DNA of 61,459 nt from Marinicella sp. (GTDB lineage Bacteria; Pseudomonadota; Gammaproteobacteria; Xanthomonadales; Marinicellaceae), in contig JANQRW010000084.1 in NCBI GenBank assembly GCA_028284365.1, forward strand, positions 1-61,459, given 5' to 3'. The notes beneath the pieces are model-generated. The model did no database searches and was not told the DNA's origin. It was given only the letters and a program-made list of their open reading frames with translations. Made by a program: the position numbers and the translations under genes. Shown piece after piece: positions 1 to 8,485 of this stretch. The first letter of the stretch is position 1. Each line of letters opens with the position of its first letter.

Positions 1-208
1 TCACCTGGCCTTCGCTCACGGCTGATTGTTCATTACATTAAAGCTTCTTTGCTTTGCAAAACCGCTTTAATTCCACTCTCTGCCTAACCAAGAGCACGCG
101 CCACGACACTCAAGCAAGGCTTCTTACCTTTCAGGTAAACCGCCATGCCCTCATTGCCTGCGCTGGTCAAGCTAATCATCGGCTCTCCACAGAGTCTTAC
201 CTTATGCC
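1..208. other. Unassigned GC-richer left end
   Basis: No gene longer than about 30 codons is visible on either strand. GC is about 50 % (104 of 208 by hand count), clearly above the AT-rich flanking intergenic DNA. An inverted repeat ATTAAAGC (37-44) / GCTTTAAT (63-70) encloses an 18-nt loop. The stretch begins at the window edge, so it may be the tail of a larger element such as a dispersed repeat or intron end. I do not recognise it. Confidence 0.3.
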
Positions 209-1705
209 TTACTGAGCACGATCTGGGATTATCCACAAATAATCACTGAGTGTAATGCCTTGCAAGCATTGGCTCGATGGCGTTAAATCTGCCAATAAAT
301 CTGGGCAGTCTGCATTTTGGTAGCTGGCCTTCCCTTGCGGCCAACCAGCCCTGACATGACAGTTACGACAATTGGTCGCTATGGGGTGTATAACTCCTTC
401 GATATATGGATTGACCGCTTTTTCAACTCGATCATTGATGGCAGGAACCGCATAGGCGCTGGTAAGTAGATAATGATCCCATGGGCCTTGTGCTTGTGAT
501 AGCTCGGGTCGATTTTGGGCATAAATACCTTCATCAGGCGCGTCTGACCACCAAACACTCTGTAAAGTCCAACTTTCAAGTTCTTTTGTATTCACATGCA
601 TCGCAATTGAAACCAAATAGTCTCCCACTTCGAATGGTTTGTCATTGGCCCAGTAGCTTGCGGCAGTAATAATTGCTTTATCTGCAACATCGAAAGAATC
701 CCAATCGGCTTGAGTGACTTGATGATGATAGAAATTGTTGATATCAAAAACAATGGCATCACCATGTACAGTCGGTAGTGATTGAGTTCCAGAATGATCT
801 AATACCTGATATAGGAAAGCACCTTCGACGCGGGTTCCAACCGAACTTGGGTTATTAGGCTCTAATGCAACCATCGTATCCCAAAATTCATAACCCGCAT
901 AGCCAGTATAACTATCAGGATAATTGTCTTTCCAAACAGGAATCATTGTTACACCCACAGCCTTTACTGGCCAATACATGTGTTTAGTGACAATGAAACG
1001 ATCAGTCATACCAATCATTGATTTTCCTGCTGTGTGAGCTTTATCAAGCGTAGATTTTAAATATAATTTGTTCTTACGTATGTCATGCATGGCTTCCTGG
1101 CTGAGTGACTCTGTTGGTATCATGATGTCGCCATTGTTGACAAAATGCTGTCCATCACAAATCGTCTTACTGCCTGAACCAGTGGTACAAATAGCATCAG
1201 GAAATTGCTCAATAACAGCTTGTGGCACTTCATAAGTAGGAGCTGGTGTGTCAACAGATGGAGCATGTGCCGACTGCTTGTTTATCTTGTTTATTGCACG
1301 TAAAGACTTTCCAGTTTTGGATTTGGATAACATGCTTTTTTTTGCTTTTTCATGACTTAATTGTTTATCAGACACTACAAAAGCCCCTTTTGTATTTGGC
1401 CATGTGTACCAGACAGGCCAGCCTAATTCTGCAACTGGTTGCATGATCCCTGCCCATAAACCCCAGGCATGTTGACGAATCTTTTGGGTGTCTCCTTGAT
1501 CAGTTGCTTTTTGTAGCTCTTGAAGATTGACCATGTATCCATATCCTTCTGGAAATGGCACATATTTTGATTGATCGTACCTGGTTGGTTCGGTAATCTC
1601 TACCGTCACTTCTTTTCTTTCAGCACTTTGTTTTGTTTGACAAGATGCCAAAACCAATATAAAAAACAGTGTGATGACTGCTTTATAGAAATACAGATTA
1701 TTCAT
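209..1705 (-). CDS. Exported lipoprotein with a C-terminal CxxCH haem motif
   Basis: A 498-aa protein of unknown function. It starts with a lipoprotein signal peptide (hydrophobic stretch, then LASC, with Cys22 as the likely lipidated residue), so it should be membrane-anchored in the periplasm or outer membrane. The only recognisable motif is a single CRNCH at about residues 446-450 followed by two more cysteines, which suggests one covalently bound c-type haem near the C-terminus. The long region before it is rich in Trp and Tyr and matches no family I can name. The start is an ATG preceded by a strong GGGGGAGGG ribosome site. It is transcribed alone, away from the DUF1338 gene. A redox or sensor role is inference from the haem motif only. 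Confidence 0.75.
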   Translation of the reverse strand: MNNLYFYKAVITLFFILVLASCQTKQSAERKEVTVEITEPTRYDQSKYVPFPEGYGYMVNLQELQKATDQGDTQKIRQHAWGLWAGIMQPVAELGWPVWYTWPNTKGAFVVSDKQLSHEKAKKSMLSKSKTGKSLRAINKINKQSAHAPSVDTPAPTYEVPQAVIEQFPDAICTTGSGSKTICDGQHFVNNGDIMIPTESLSQEAMHDIRKNKLYLKSTLDKAHTAGKSMIGMTDRFIVTKHMYWPVKAVGVTMIPVWKDNYPDSYTGYAGYEFWDTMVALEPNNPSSVGTRVEGAFLYQVLDHSGTQSLPTVHGDAIVFDINNFYHHQVTQADWDSFDVADKAIITAASYWANDKPFEVGDYLVSIAMHVNTKELESWTLQSVWWSDAPDEGIYAQNRPELSQAQGPWDHYLLTSAYAVPAINDRVEKAVNPYIEGVIHPIATNCRNCHVRAGWPQGKASYQNADCPDLLADLTPSSQCLQGITLSDYLWIIPDRAQ

Positions 1706-1918
1706 TTTACCCTCCCCCTATGTATTTTCAGTTTAATATTATATACACATTAATGAACAAATTAAATATAAATTAATCGGCCATTTGATTAGGCCTCTAA
1801 AACAGCAGTCATAGAATACCTTTATCTATTTAAAAATAATAAATAACCTGATAGTTAGGTTTAATACTCTAATCATGAATTCATATAATACCTCTTATTA
1901 TTAAAAGTTGAATGAATC

Positions 1919-2722
1919 ATGCAAACCGTCGAAACTTTCTTTGAAAACCTATGGCAACAATACACTGAAATTAACCCGCAGGCTCATGCTATTCATGCGC
2001 TGTTAGAGGCTCGAGGCGAACTGGTGGTTAATGATCACGTAGCATTAAGAACATTCAATACCCAAAAGTTAGGAATCAATAGACTGGCGACTATTTTCGA
2101 ATCCATGGGATATATAAACCGCGGCTCTTATGATTTCACTGCTAAACAGTTGAACGCTTATCATTTTGAACATGGTGAAAACCCAAATCATCCCAAAGTT
2201 TTCATCAGTGAGTTAATCACCGAATCCTTTTCGGAGCAGCTACAATCGATTGTGCAACGTATAGATGCAGAAGTGGCTGATGATGAAGTCATGGAGCCAG
2301 ATTTTCTCTACACCGGCAGACCATGGAGTCTTGATTTTTCTGAGTACATTCAATTACTTCAAGAAAGTGAATATGCAGCGTGGACAGCGGCTTTTGGATA
2401 CCGTGCTAACCATTTTACTGTCTCTATCAATCACTTAACGACTTTTTTCAGCATTGAAGCCTTGAATCAGTTTATTCTAGACAATGGTTTCGCGATGAAT
2501 GAATCAGGCGGGTTGATTAAAGGTTCTCCGGAACAGTTGTTGGAACAATCCTCAACAATGGCTCCAATGGTTAACCTGGCTTTCAATGATGTCAACCATC
2601 TGGTTCCAAGCTGTTTTTATGAATTTGCCAAAAGGTATCCAATGGATTCTGGCAGACTCTACCAAGGTTTTATTGCCGCATCGGCAGATAAAATTTTTGA
2701 AAGCACGAACACTAAAAAGTAA
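1919..2722 (+). CDS. DUF1338 family protein, 2-oxoadipate dioxygenase/decarboxylase-like
   Basis: A 267-aa cytoplasmic protein of the DUF1338 family. Characterised members (HglS/YdcJ type) are Fe(II) enzymes that convert 2-oxoadipate to 2-hydroxyglutarate in lysine breakdown. This is the short form of the family. Likely metal ligands are His40 (in VNDHVALRTF), His165 (in YRANHFTV) and Glu235 (in CFYEFAKR), assigned by position in the family rather than by structure. It stands alone with no lysine-catabolism genes nearby, so its substrate here is unknown. Family assignment is firm; the precise reaction is not. Confidence 0.82.
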   Translation: MQTVETFFENLWQQYTEINPQAHAIHALLEARGELVVNDHVALRTFNTQKLGINRLATIFESMGYINRGSYDFTAKQLNAYHFEHGENPNHPKVFISELITESFSEQLQSIVQRIDAEVADDEVMEPDFLYTGRPWSLDFSEYIQLLQESEYAAWTAAFGYRANHFTVSINHLTTFFSIEALNQFILDNGFAMNESGGLIKGSPEQLLEQSSTMAPMVNLAFNDVNHLVPSCFYEFAKRYPMDSGRLYQGFIAASADKIFESTNTKK

Positions 2723-2729
2723 TTGTTTT

Positions 2730-2950
2730 TTAGTTGTTATCTCCAGCAACCTTCTGGGTTGATAAGTTGCTAAAATATTCAGACAGTATTTCAATGAAGC
2801 TACGGGTTCTTTCAGGCAAAAGATCTCGGTTCGGGTAAATAACATTTAATTCTGAATAACCTTCAATCTCTCTAGGTGCAAAATCTTAGCCACATTCTCC
2901 TGATAATAGAACCAGTCTTTTATTATTCAAATCATGCGGTAAGACACCAC
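2730..2950 (-). pseudogene. Remnant of a LysR-type regulator (C-terminal end only)
   Basis: In one minus-strand frame the DNA between the DUF1338 and glnS stops reads as the end of a LysR effector domain: GVLPHDLNNKRLVLLSGECG, an in-frame TAA at 2886-2888, then DFAPREIEGYSELNV and IYPNRDLLPERTRSFIEILS, ending with TAA at 2730-2732. The pattern x-YP-xR-xLP-x-R-x-FI-x-FL is the classic LysR C-terminus. The N-terminal helix-turn-helix and most of the effector domain are gone, the remnant starting directly at the glnS stop codon. It is therefore a decayed relic rather than a gene. Confidence 0.7.
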
Positions 2951-4621
2951 TTATTCAGACTCTTGTTCCATTTTTGCCCATGAGTCACGCATGGTAACCA
3001 CCTGATTGTAAATGGGCTTATCAGTTTCATGGGTTTTGTCACGTTTGAAATATGCATTACGTTCAAATTGATAAACGATGTCATCATCTAGTTTACAAAT
3101 ACCTGGCTCCAACAAGGCGTTGGGCAAAATTTCCAAAGAATCAGGGTTAACTGCGTCCATAAAACTTTCTAATGAAGCTGGTTTGGGGTGATTGAATAGG
3201 CGATCATATAAACGCACTTCAACAGGTTCTGCATGCGCTGCTGAAATCCAATGGATGGTGCCTTTGACTTTGCGTCCATCAGCTGTTCCACCACGACTTT
3301 CCGGATCATAAGTACAGCGTAATTCAATGACCTCGCCAGCTTGGTTTTTAATGGCTTTCTGACAAGTGATGTAATAGGCATGGCGTAAGCGCACTTCCCT
3401 ACCTTCAGTCAGGCGGAAAAATTTTCGATTGGCATTTTCTTTATAGTCAGCCTGTTCCACATATATGACTCGACTGAAAGGAATCTCTCGACAGCCAAAT
3501 GTTTCATCCTGTGGATGATTGGCACCGCTTAACATTTCAACTTGTTCCTCTGGATAATTTTCGATCACCACTTTCAGAGGTCTTAGCACACCCATCACAC
3601 GCGGTGCGGTTTTGTTTAAATAATTTCTGAGGGTATCTTCAAGCACAGTCATTGAAATAACCGATTCTTTTTTACTCACACCTACTTGTCTGATGAATTC
3701 TCTGATTGCAGCTGGTGGATAGCCACGACGTCTTAGACCTGATAAAGTAGACATGCGAGGGTCATTCCAGCCATCAACAACCCCAGCTTCAACGAGTTGA
3801 TTTAGGCGGCGTTTTGAAGTGATGGTATAAGATACATTTAACCTGGAAAATTCAATTTGTTGTGGGTGACATCCGATATCGACATTGTCTATAACCCAAT
3901 CGTACAAAGGCCTGTGATCCTCAAACTCTAAAGTACACAAAGAGTGCGTGATACCTTCTATCGCATCCGATAAACAATGGGTGAAATCATACATGGGATA
4001 AATACACCAGGTATCACCCGTATTGATATGGTGCATGCGCTTGATGCGGTAAATCACCGGATCACGCATGTTGATGTTACCAGATTGCATATCAATTTTA
4101 GCCCGTAATACCTTGGTACCATCTGCAAAATCACCTGCACGCATCGCCTTAAAAAGTTCAAGGTTCTCTGCAACAGAACGATTCCTGTATGGACTATCAA
4201 CACCAAGTCTGTTGAAATCGCCGCGATTTTCACGGATTTCTTCAGGGGTTTGGTCATCCACATATGCCAAACCTTTATTAATCAGTTGCTCAGCATAATC
4301 GTAGAGTTGTTCAAAATAATCTGATGCATGAAATTTATTTTCCTGCCAATCAAAGCCCAACCATTTAATGTCCCTTTGAATCGATTCGGCATATTCTCTG
4401 CTTTCTTTCTCTGGGTTGGTATCATCAAAACGCAAATGACAAGTGCCTTTATAATCAGCAGCAACACCAAAATTCAAGCAAATTGACTTGGCATGACCAA
4501 TGTGTAAATAGCCATTGGGCTCAGGTGGAAATCTAGTGACCACATGGTCATGCTTATTATTGGCCAAATCCTCATCAATAACATGTGTGATGAAGTTTTC
4601 TACCACATTTTTTTCGGTCAT
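2951..4621 (-). CDS. glnS: Glutaminyl-tRNA synthetase
   Basis: Class I synthetase that charges tRNA-Gln with glutamine in the cytoplasm. At 556 aa it is close to the E. coli enzyme (554 aa). The catalytic domain opens with RFPPEPNGYLHIGHAKSICL (HIGH motif), and the second signature is ITSKRRL in place of E. coli VMSKRKL, keeping the Ser-Lys pair. The C-terminal beta-barrel anticodon-binding domains are complete. A longer frame reaches a TTG at 4651, but the ATG at 4621 (MTEKNVVENF) matches the family N-terminus. It is monocistronic; a LysR relic touches its 3' end. Confidence 0.97.
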   Translation of the reverse strand: MTEKNVVENFITHVIDEDLANNKHDHVVTRFPPEPNGYLHIGHAKSICLNFGVAADYKGTCHLRFDDTNPEKESREYAESIQRDIKWLGFDWQENKFHASDYFEQLYDYAEQLINKGLAYVDDQTPEEIRENRGDFNRLGVDSPYRNRSVAENLELFKAMRAGDFADGTKVLRAKIDMQSGNINMRDPVIYRIKRMHHINTGDTWCIYPMYDFTHCLSDAIEGITHSLCTLEFEDHRPLYDWVIDNVDIGCHPQQIEFSRLNVSYTITSKRRLNQLVEAGVVDGWNDPRMSTLSGLRRRGYPPAAIREFIRQVGVSKKESVISMTVLEDTLRNYLNKTAPRVMGVLRPLKVVIENYPEEQVEMLSGANHPQDETFGCREIPFSRVIYVEQADYKENANRKFFRLTEGREVRLRHAYYITCQKAIKNQAGEVIELRCTYDPESRGGTADGRKVKGTIHWISAAHAEPVEVRLYDRLFNHPKPASLESFMDAVNPDSLEILPNALLEPGICKLDDDIVYQFERNAYFKRDKTHETDKPIYNQVVTMRDSWAKMEQESE

Positions 4622-4774
4622 GGGTTGAGTACAAACTGATTGGTTTAACAAGTGGTGTATTTTGACAGTAAAATGCTGAAAAATCGACCCTGAATTTTAC
4701 CAATCACAACTTAACAGCTGTATTTACCATAAAGTTACTTTGATAAGGAGGAATTGCAATCCCAGTCAATTTAA

Positions 4775-5155
4775 TTATTCATAGACTGAAAGTTCTAATA
4801 GATTTTGGTCTGGATCTCTGATGTATACAGACTTAATTGCTCCTCTTGCACCAGTTTTATTCACTGGTCCGATCTCTATGTTGATGTTATGTTTTGATAA
4901 TGAATCAATGATGTGTTTAATACCATCTTCATAGATCAAACAAATATCTGCACTTCCAGGCTGAGGTGTATTTGCATGGGGGAAAAATTCAGCACCAAAC
5001 TGGTGAACATTGATCTTTTGTTCACCAATTTTCAGTGCCTTCCTGTTGTCTCCAAATGTTACCTCTTCAAGTCCTAAAACCTCAGTATAAAATAATATGG
5101 TTTTTTCAACTGAAGCCACTGTTAGAACAATATGATCAAGACCTACAGGTTTCAT
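4775..5155 (-). CDS. VOC family (glyoxalase-fold) protein
   Basis: A 126-aa single-domain protein of the vicinal oxygen chelate superfamily. It shows the GLDHIVLTV opening, a middle FYTEVLGLEE helix and the closing IRDPDQNLLELS strand. The usual metal-ligand positions are His8 in the opening strand, His51 in INVHQF and the Glu in LLELS near the C-terminus. Members include glyoxalase I, dioxygenases and antibiotic-binding proteins; this one resembles the GLOD5-like group with no established reaction. It lies 13 nt downstream of the PEBP gene on the same strand and is probably co-transcribed with it. Confidence 0.85.
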   Translation of the reverse strand: MKPVGLDHIVLTVASVEKTILFYTEVLGLEEVTFGDNRKALKIGEQKINVHQFGAEFFPHANTPQPGSADICLIYEDGIKHIIDSLSKHNINIEIGPVNKTGARGAIKSVYIRDPDQNLLELSVYE

Positions 5156-5168
5156 AATCGCCTCGCTC

Positions 5169-5714
5169 TTATCTGGTATACACAGCTGTTATGGTGTCAC
5201 TTGCCAGCGCATGAGACTTTGTCATAAATCCAACAAGTGCTGGGCTTGATTCACTGGTTAATTCAAGTTTTTCAGTATCAAGAGCATACACAGTAAACTG
5301 ATATCTATGAACTTTTCCAGGAGGAGGACAAGCACCACCAAAACCTTTTGAACCAAAGTCAGTTTTGACTTCAATTGCGCTTTTTGGCATGGCATCAGTA
5401 TGACTGGCCCCAGCATCTAAACCAGTAACGCTAACCGGTATATTAAATACCACCCAATGCCACCATCCTGATCCTGTTGGCGCATCTGGGTCATAAGCAG
5501 TTATGACATAGCTTTTAGTGCCTTCAGGCGCGCCTGACCAAGACAGTGATGGAGATTGATTACCCCCATCGCAACCAAAACCTTTATACACAAAATTATT
5601 ATTCAGTTGTTTGCCTTCTGATATTGAATGACTTGTTAAAGTAAATTCTGAAGCGTTCACTGAACATGATAAAACTGAAAATAAAAGTACCCATAAAATA
5701 TTTAATCTAATCAT
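5169..5714 (-). CDS. Secreted YbhB/YbcL (PEBP, Raf-kinase-inhibitor-like) protein
   Basis: A 181-aa phosphatidylethanolamine-binding-protein family member with an N-terminal signal peptide (cleavage near VNA-SE), so it is exported. Family signatures are present: YDPDAPTG in the first ligand-pocket segment, WHWVVFNIP, and GGACPPPGKVHRY in the second. Bacterial members (YbhB, YbcL) have a conserved small anion-binding pocket but no agreed function. It is followed closely by the VOC gene. Confidence 0.88.
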   Translation of the reverse strand: MIRLNILWVLLFSVLSCSVNASEFTLTSHSISEGKQLNNNFVYKGFGCDGGNQSPSLSWSGAPEGTKSYVITAYDPDAPTGSGWWHWVVFNIPVSVTGLDAGASHTDAMPKSAIEVKTDFGSKGFGGACPPPGKVHRYQFTVYALDTEKLELTSESSPALVGFMTKSHALASDTITAVYTR

Positions 5715-5809
5715 TGTTTATATCTCTAATTAACGTAGGTGCAATATTAATCATCAACTCCTATTATGTCTTATGAACTTCGCTCAAAAATTATCATAAT
5801 TCGATCAAA

Positions 5810-6604
5810 TTATGATTTAACGTCTGATGGTCGTAGATTGAACCTGTCTTTAAATGCTTGTGAGAAATGAGATGGTGTGCTGAACCCACAATCAAGAGCA
5901 ATTTCAGTTATTGGTAAATTTGATGTTTGTAATAAGGTGAGCCCCTTCTCAAGTCGAACATTTTGGAGTATGGCTGAAAAGCTGGTTCTTTTTTTTCTCA
6001 AGTGCCTTCTCATTGTTGCCTCACTCATAGCAAAAGTTTTTGCAACCTCCTCAGAACGCCAGTGCTTGGAGGTGTCAGCCACAATTAAATCTCTTATTTT
6101 GCACTCAAGGTCACGTTGTTCAATGACAGGAAACTCATACCCCATGGACTTCAGCCAAATCAATGGTTCAATTGATTTATATTCAATAATATGATCAGGA
6201 GTGGTTTCATCACATTGAATGCTTATCATCTTATTGATTGAGTCAATCAAGCCTTGAGGACAAGATTCAATATGAACTACGTTAGATGCTTTTTTACGTG
6301 TTCTTGGGCTAAAAACCTCATTCACCACTTCGTTTGGATATGAAATGCCCAGTGCTGAATAATTTGTGCCTGAAATCACCCTGTTTTCGATGGTAATAAA
6401 TTGACCAGATGGAAATACCAGTAATTCACCAGGCTGAGCATTCAGTGAACTTTTTGAATCCGGGTTGACTCGTTTGAAACCTTTTTTAATCAGCACCAAT
6501 AGTGTTTGGTGCATGTATAGGTCTTTGAATACAGATGTATTATGCTGAGAAATATTGAAACAAGAAACCCTACTTTCTGCTTTGGTTGTGCCAATCTTAT
6601 TCAT
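5810..6604 (-). CDS. AraC-family transcriptional regulator
   Basis: A 264-aa regulator. The N-terminal ~160 residues form an AraC-type sensing domain, cupin-like at the start (GELLVFPSGQFITIENR). The C-terminal ~100 residues carry two helix-turn-helix units: SEEVAKTFAMSEATMRRHLR, then ITEIALDCGFSTPSHFSQAF with the RPSD ending typical of AraC. It is divergent from the esterase/metallo-hydrolase pair and codirectional with the PEBP and VOC genes, so either could be its target; nothing in the sequence decides. The effector is unknown. Confidence 0.9.
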   Translation of the reverse strand: MNKIGTTKAESRVSCFNISQHNTSVFKDLYMHQTLLVLIKKGFKRVNPDSKSSLNAQPGELLVFPSGQFITIENRVISGTNYSALGISYPNEVVNEVFSPRTRKKASNVVHIESCPQGLIDSINKMISIQCDETTPDHIIEYKSIEPLIWLKSMGYEFPVIEQRDLECKIRDLIVADTSKHWRSEEVAKTFAMSEATMRRHLRKKRTSFSAILQNVRLEKGLTLLQTSNLPITEIALDCGFSTPSHFSQAFKDRFNLRPSDVKS

Positions 6605-6748
6605 CCGCTCAGTTTCTATTTTTAATACCCAATGATTTACAAGAAAATTATACAGCTTACAGGCGTATTAAAGTCAAGCAATGATGTTTGGTACATCGTC
6701 CTTTGAGGCCATGGAAAGCTGTTGAGCAGTTTGGGTTGGTGAGCAAAA

Positions 6749-7714
6749 ATGAATGAACACCCAATGGCATTCCTTTATAATTCTCTCTTTTCTGATTTTT
6801 TCAACGCCATGTTCTTAAAGAACCTGTCATTAGTTACCATGCGAAAGATGGTTAAGCTGACATCAAAAATATTGTTAAACCCCAGGTGTCCTTTGTGGCT
6901 CCAACGCAAAGGGTTAAATGTATTGGGTGGGTATGGTTCTTTGCCACATGGTATAAGTATCGAGAAATCGACTTTAGCTGGTCGCGAGGTTTGGTGGTTT
7001 GATTTTAATAAAACACGTTCCCAAACAGTGATCCTCTATTTTCATGGTGGTGGTTACAGCATTGGGTCGCCACGTTCTCATCGCGATTTATGTGCACATT
7101 TAGCTAATTACAGCCAATCCAGCTTGTTGTCATTAGATTATCGTTTAGCGCCGGAACACCCCTATCCCGCCGCCACAGAAGATACTTTTTTGGCATATAA
7201 AGCATTGTTAGAAATGGGCCATCAAGGCACTGATATTGCAGTTGCTGGAGATTCGGCAGGCGGTGGCTTGGCTCTGAATTTAGCTGTTCAATTAAAACAT
7301 GAAAACCTGCCACAACCAGCTTGCTTATTTTTGATTTCACCACTGATCAACAAAAAACGCAGTACCGTAAGTTATCAAACCCAATACGATGTTGATCCAG
7401 TCATCAATGCAAAATGGGTCTCACAATTAACGGAAAACTACTTACAAAACTCAGCAGAATTGCTCGAACAGGCTTGCCTTTCAGAAAAGGACATTGCTGG
7501 TATTGCGCCCATGCTCATCCACGTAGGCACAGATGAAGTATTGTTAGATGACAGTTTAGTGCTCAAACAGAGGGCAATGAAAAGTGGTGTCAAAGTCGAA
7601 ATGATAACCTTTCCTGAACTGTGGCATGTATTTCACTTTTCAGCCAGCATTTTTCCTAAAGCCAGAGCTGCACTCAAACAAGCAGGTCTATACATACAAA
7701 ATCACTTTAAATGA
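6749..7714 (+). CDS. Alpha/beta hydrolase, hormone-sensitive-lipase-type esterase
   Basis: A 321-aa serine hydrolase of the HSL (esterase family IV) type. HGGGY at 99-103 forms the oxyanion hole, and GDSAGGG surrounds the nucleophile Ser169. The acid and base are likely in VGTDEVLLDDS and LWHVFHF near the C-terminus. It should cleave short-to-medium acyl esters in the cytoplasm; no signal peptide is evident. Its stop overlaps the start of the next gene by 4 nt (ATGA), so the two hydrolases are translationally coupled. It is divergent from the AraC regulator. Confidence 0.9.
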   Translation: MNEHPMAFLYNSLFSDFFNAMFLKNLSLVTMRKMVKLTSKILLNPRCPLWLQRKGLNVLGGYGSLPHGISIEKSTLAGREVWWFDFNKTRSQTVILYFHGGGYSIGSPRSHRDLCAHLANYSQSSLLSLDYRLAPEHPYPAATEDTFLAYKALLEMGHQGTDIAVAGDSAGGGLALNLAVQLKHENLPQPACLFLISPLINKKRSTVSYQTQYDVDPVINAKWVSQLTENYLQNSAELLEQACLSEKDIAGIAPMLIHVGTDEVLLDDSLVLKQRAMKSGVKVEMITFPELWHVFHFSASIFPKARAALKQAGLYIQNHFK

Positions 7715-8460
7715 AACTTCATCAGCTGACTGGATACATTCAATCTATTTATTTAGTGGAATATGATCACGGATTGTTGCTGCTTGATGGATGCTGTCGC
7801 ACAGATGTTAAAAAAGTTTCTCAATTCATCACTCAAGAGCTGAAGCGACCTATTTCCGATTTAAAAACTGTGGTGGTCACACACATGCATCCAGATCATG
7901 CAGGAGGAGCCCATCAATTCAGAAAGATTTCAGGGTGTTTAATAGTTTCGGCAAATAAAAAACAACACTGGTACCATGGACTTAATGGTGTCTTGATGCA
8001 TTGGATAGATGTGATTTTGGCCATGTATGTGGGAAAAAGAGTAAGAAAAGGCATTCGCAATGTATTTTATGCCAGAAAACTTAAACCAGATGCAGTCTTG
8101 GATGATGGCGATTTAATTCCGAACTTTCCCGAGTGGTCTGTTCTTGAAACACCAGGTCATACTGATCGAGATTTAAGTCTTTTACATGAACCAAATCATT
8201 GGGTGTATGTTGCAGATTTAATCATAAAGCTCAGAACTAAATTTATTTCACCTTTTCCTGTTTTTCACCCCAATAAATACAGGGGTTCATTACAAAAAAT
8301 CAAAGCCCTGGCTCCTTCACAAGTACTGTTAGCACACGGTGGTATGCTACAAATGAAGAAGACTGACTTTGATCATATGATTAAGCAAGCACCTGAAATT
8401 CCAAGAACACCGCTGAGAGCCACCATCAAAAAGTTTAAGAAAATAACCAGGCGTCATTGA
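7711..8460 (+). CDS. MBL-fold metallo-hydrolase
   Basis: A 249-aa metallo-beta-lactamase-fold protein with the zinc signature THMHPDHAGG (His58, His60, Asp62, His63), a further ligand His in LETPGHTDRD, an Asp in YVADLI and a late His in LLAHGGM. Single-domain proteins of this type include lactonases, glyoxalase II-like thioesterases and uncharacterised esterases. The 4-nt overlap with the HSL-type esterase implies a joint job, for example sequential cleavage of an acylated or lactone compound; that is inference. The two ORFs together look like a two-gene catabolic operon. Confidence 0.88.
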   Translation: MKLHQLTGYIQSIYLVEYDHGLLLLDGCCRTDVKKVSQFITQELKRPISDLKTVVVTHMHPDHAGGAHQFRKISGCLIVSANKKQHWYHGLNGVLMHWIDVILAMYVGKRVRKGIRNVFYARKLKPDAVLDDGDLIPNFPEWSVLETPGHTDRDLSLLHEPNHWVYVADLIIKLRTKFISPFPVFHPNKYRGSLQKIKALAPSQVLLAHGGMLQMKKTDFDHMIKQAPEIPRTPLRATIKKFKKITRRH

Positions 8461-8485
8461 GTGATGTCATGTGAGATCTTTAAGA

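Noticed and set aside
3800..3850. GlnRS second signature reads ITSKR instead of VMSKR
   Set aside because: The Ser-Lys core is kept, and TSKR variants occur in other gammaproteobacterial GlnRS as far as I recall. Not treated as a defect.
8461..8485. GATCTTTAAGATC palindrome between convergent genes
   Set aside because: Short, AT-rich and without a T-run; could easily be chance.
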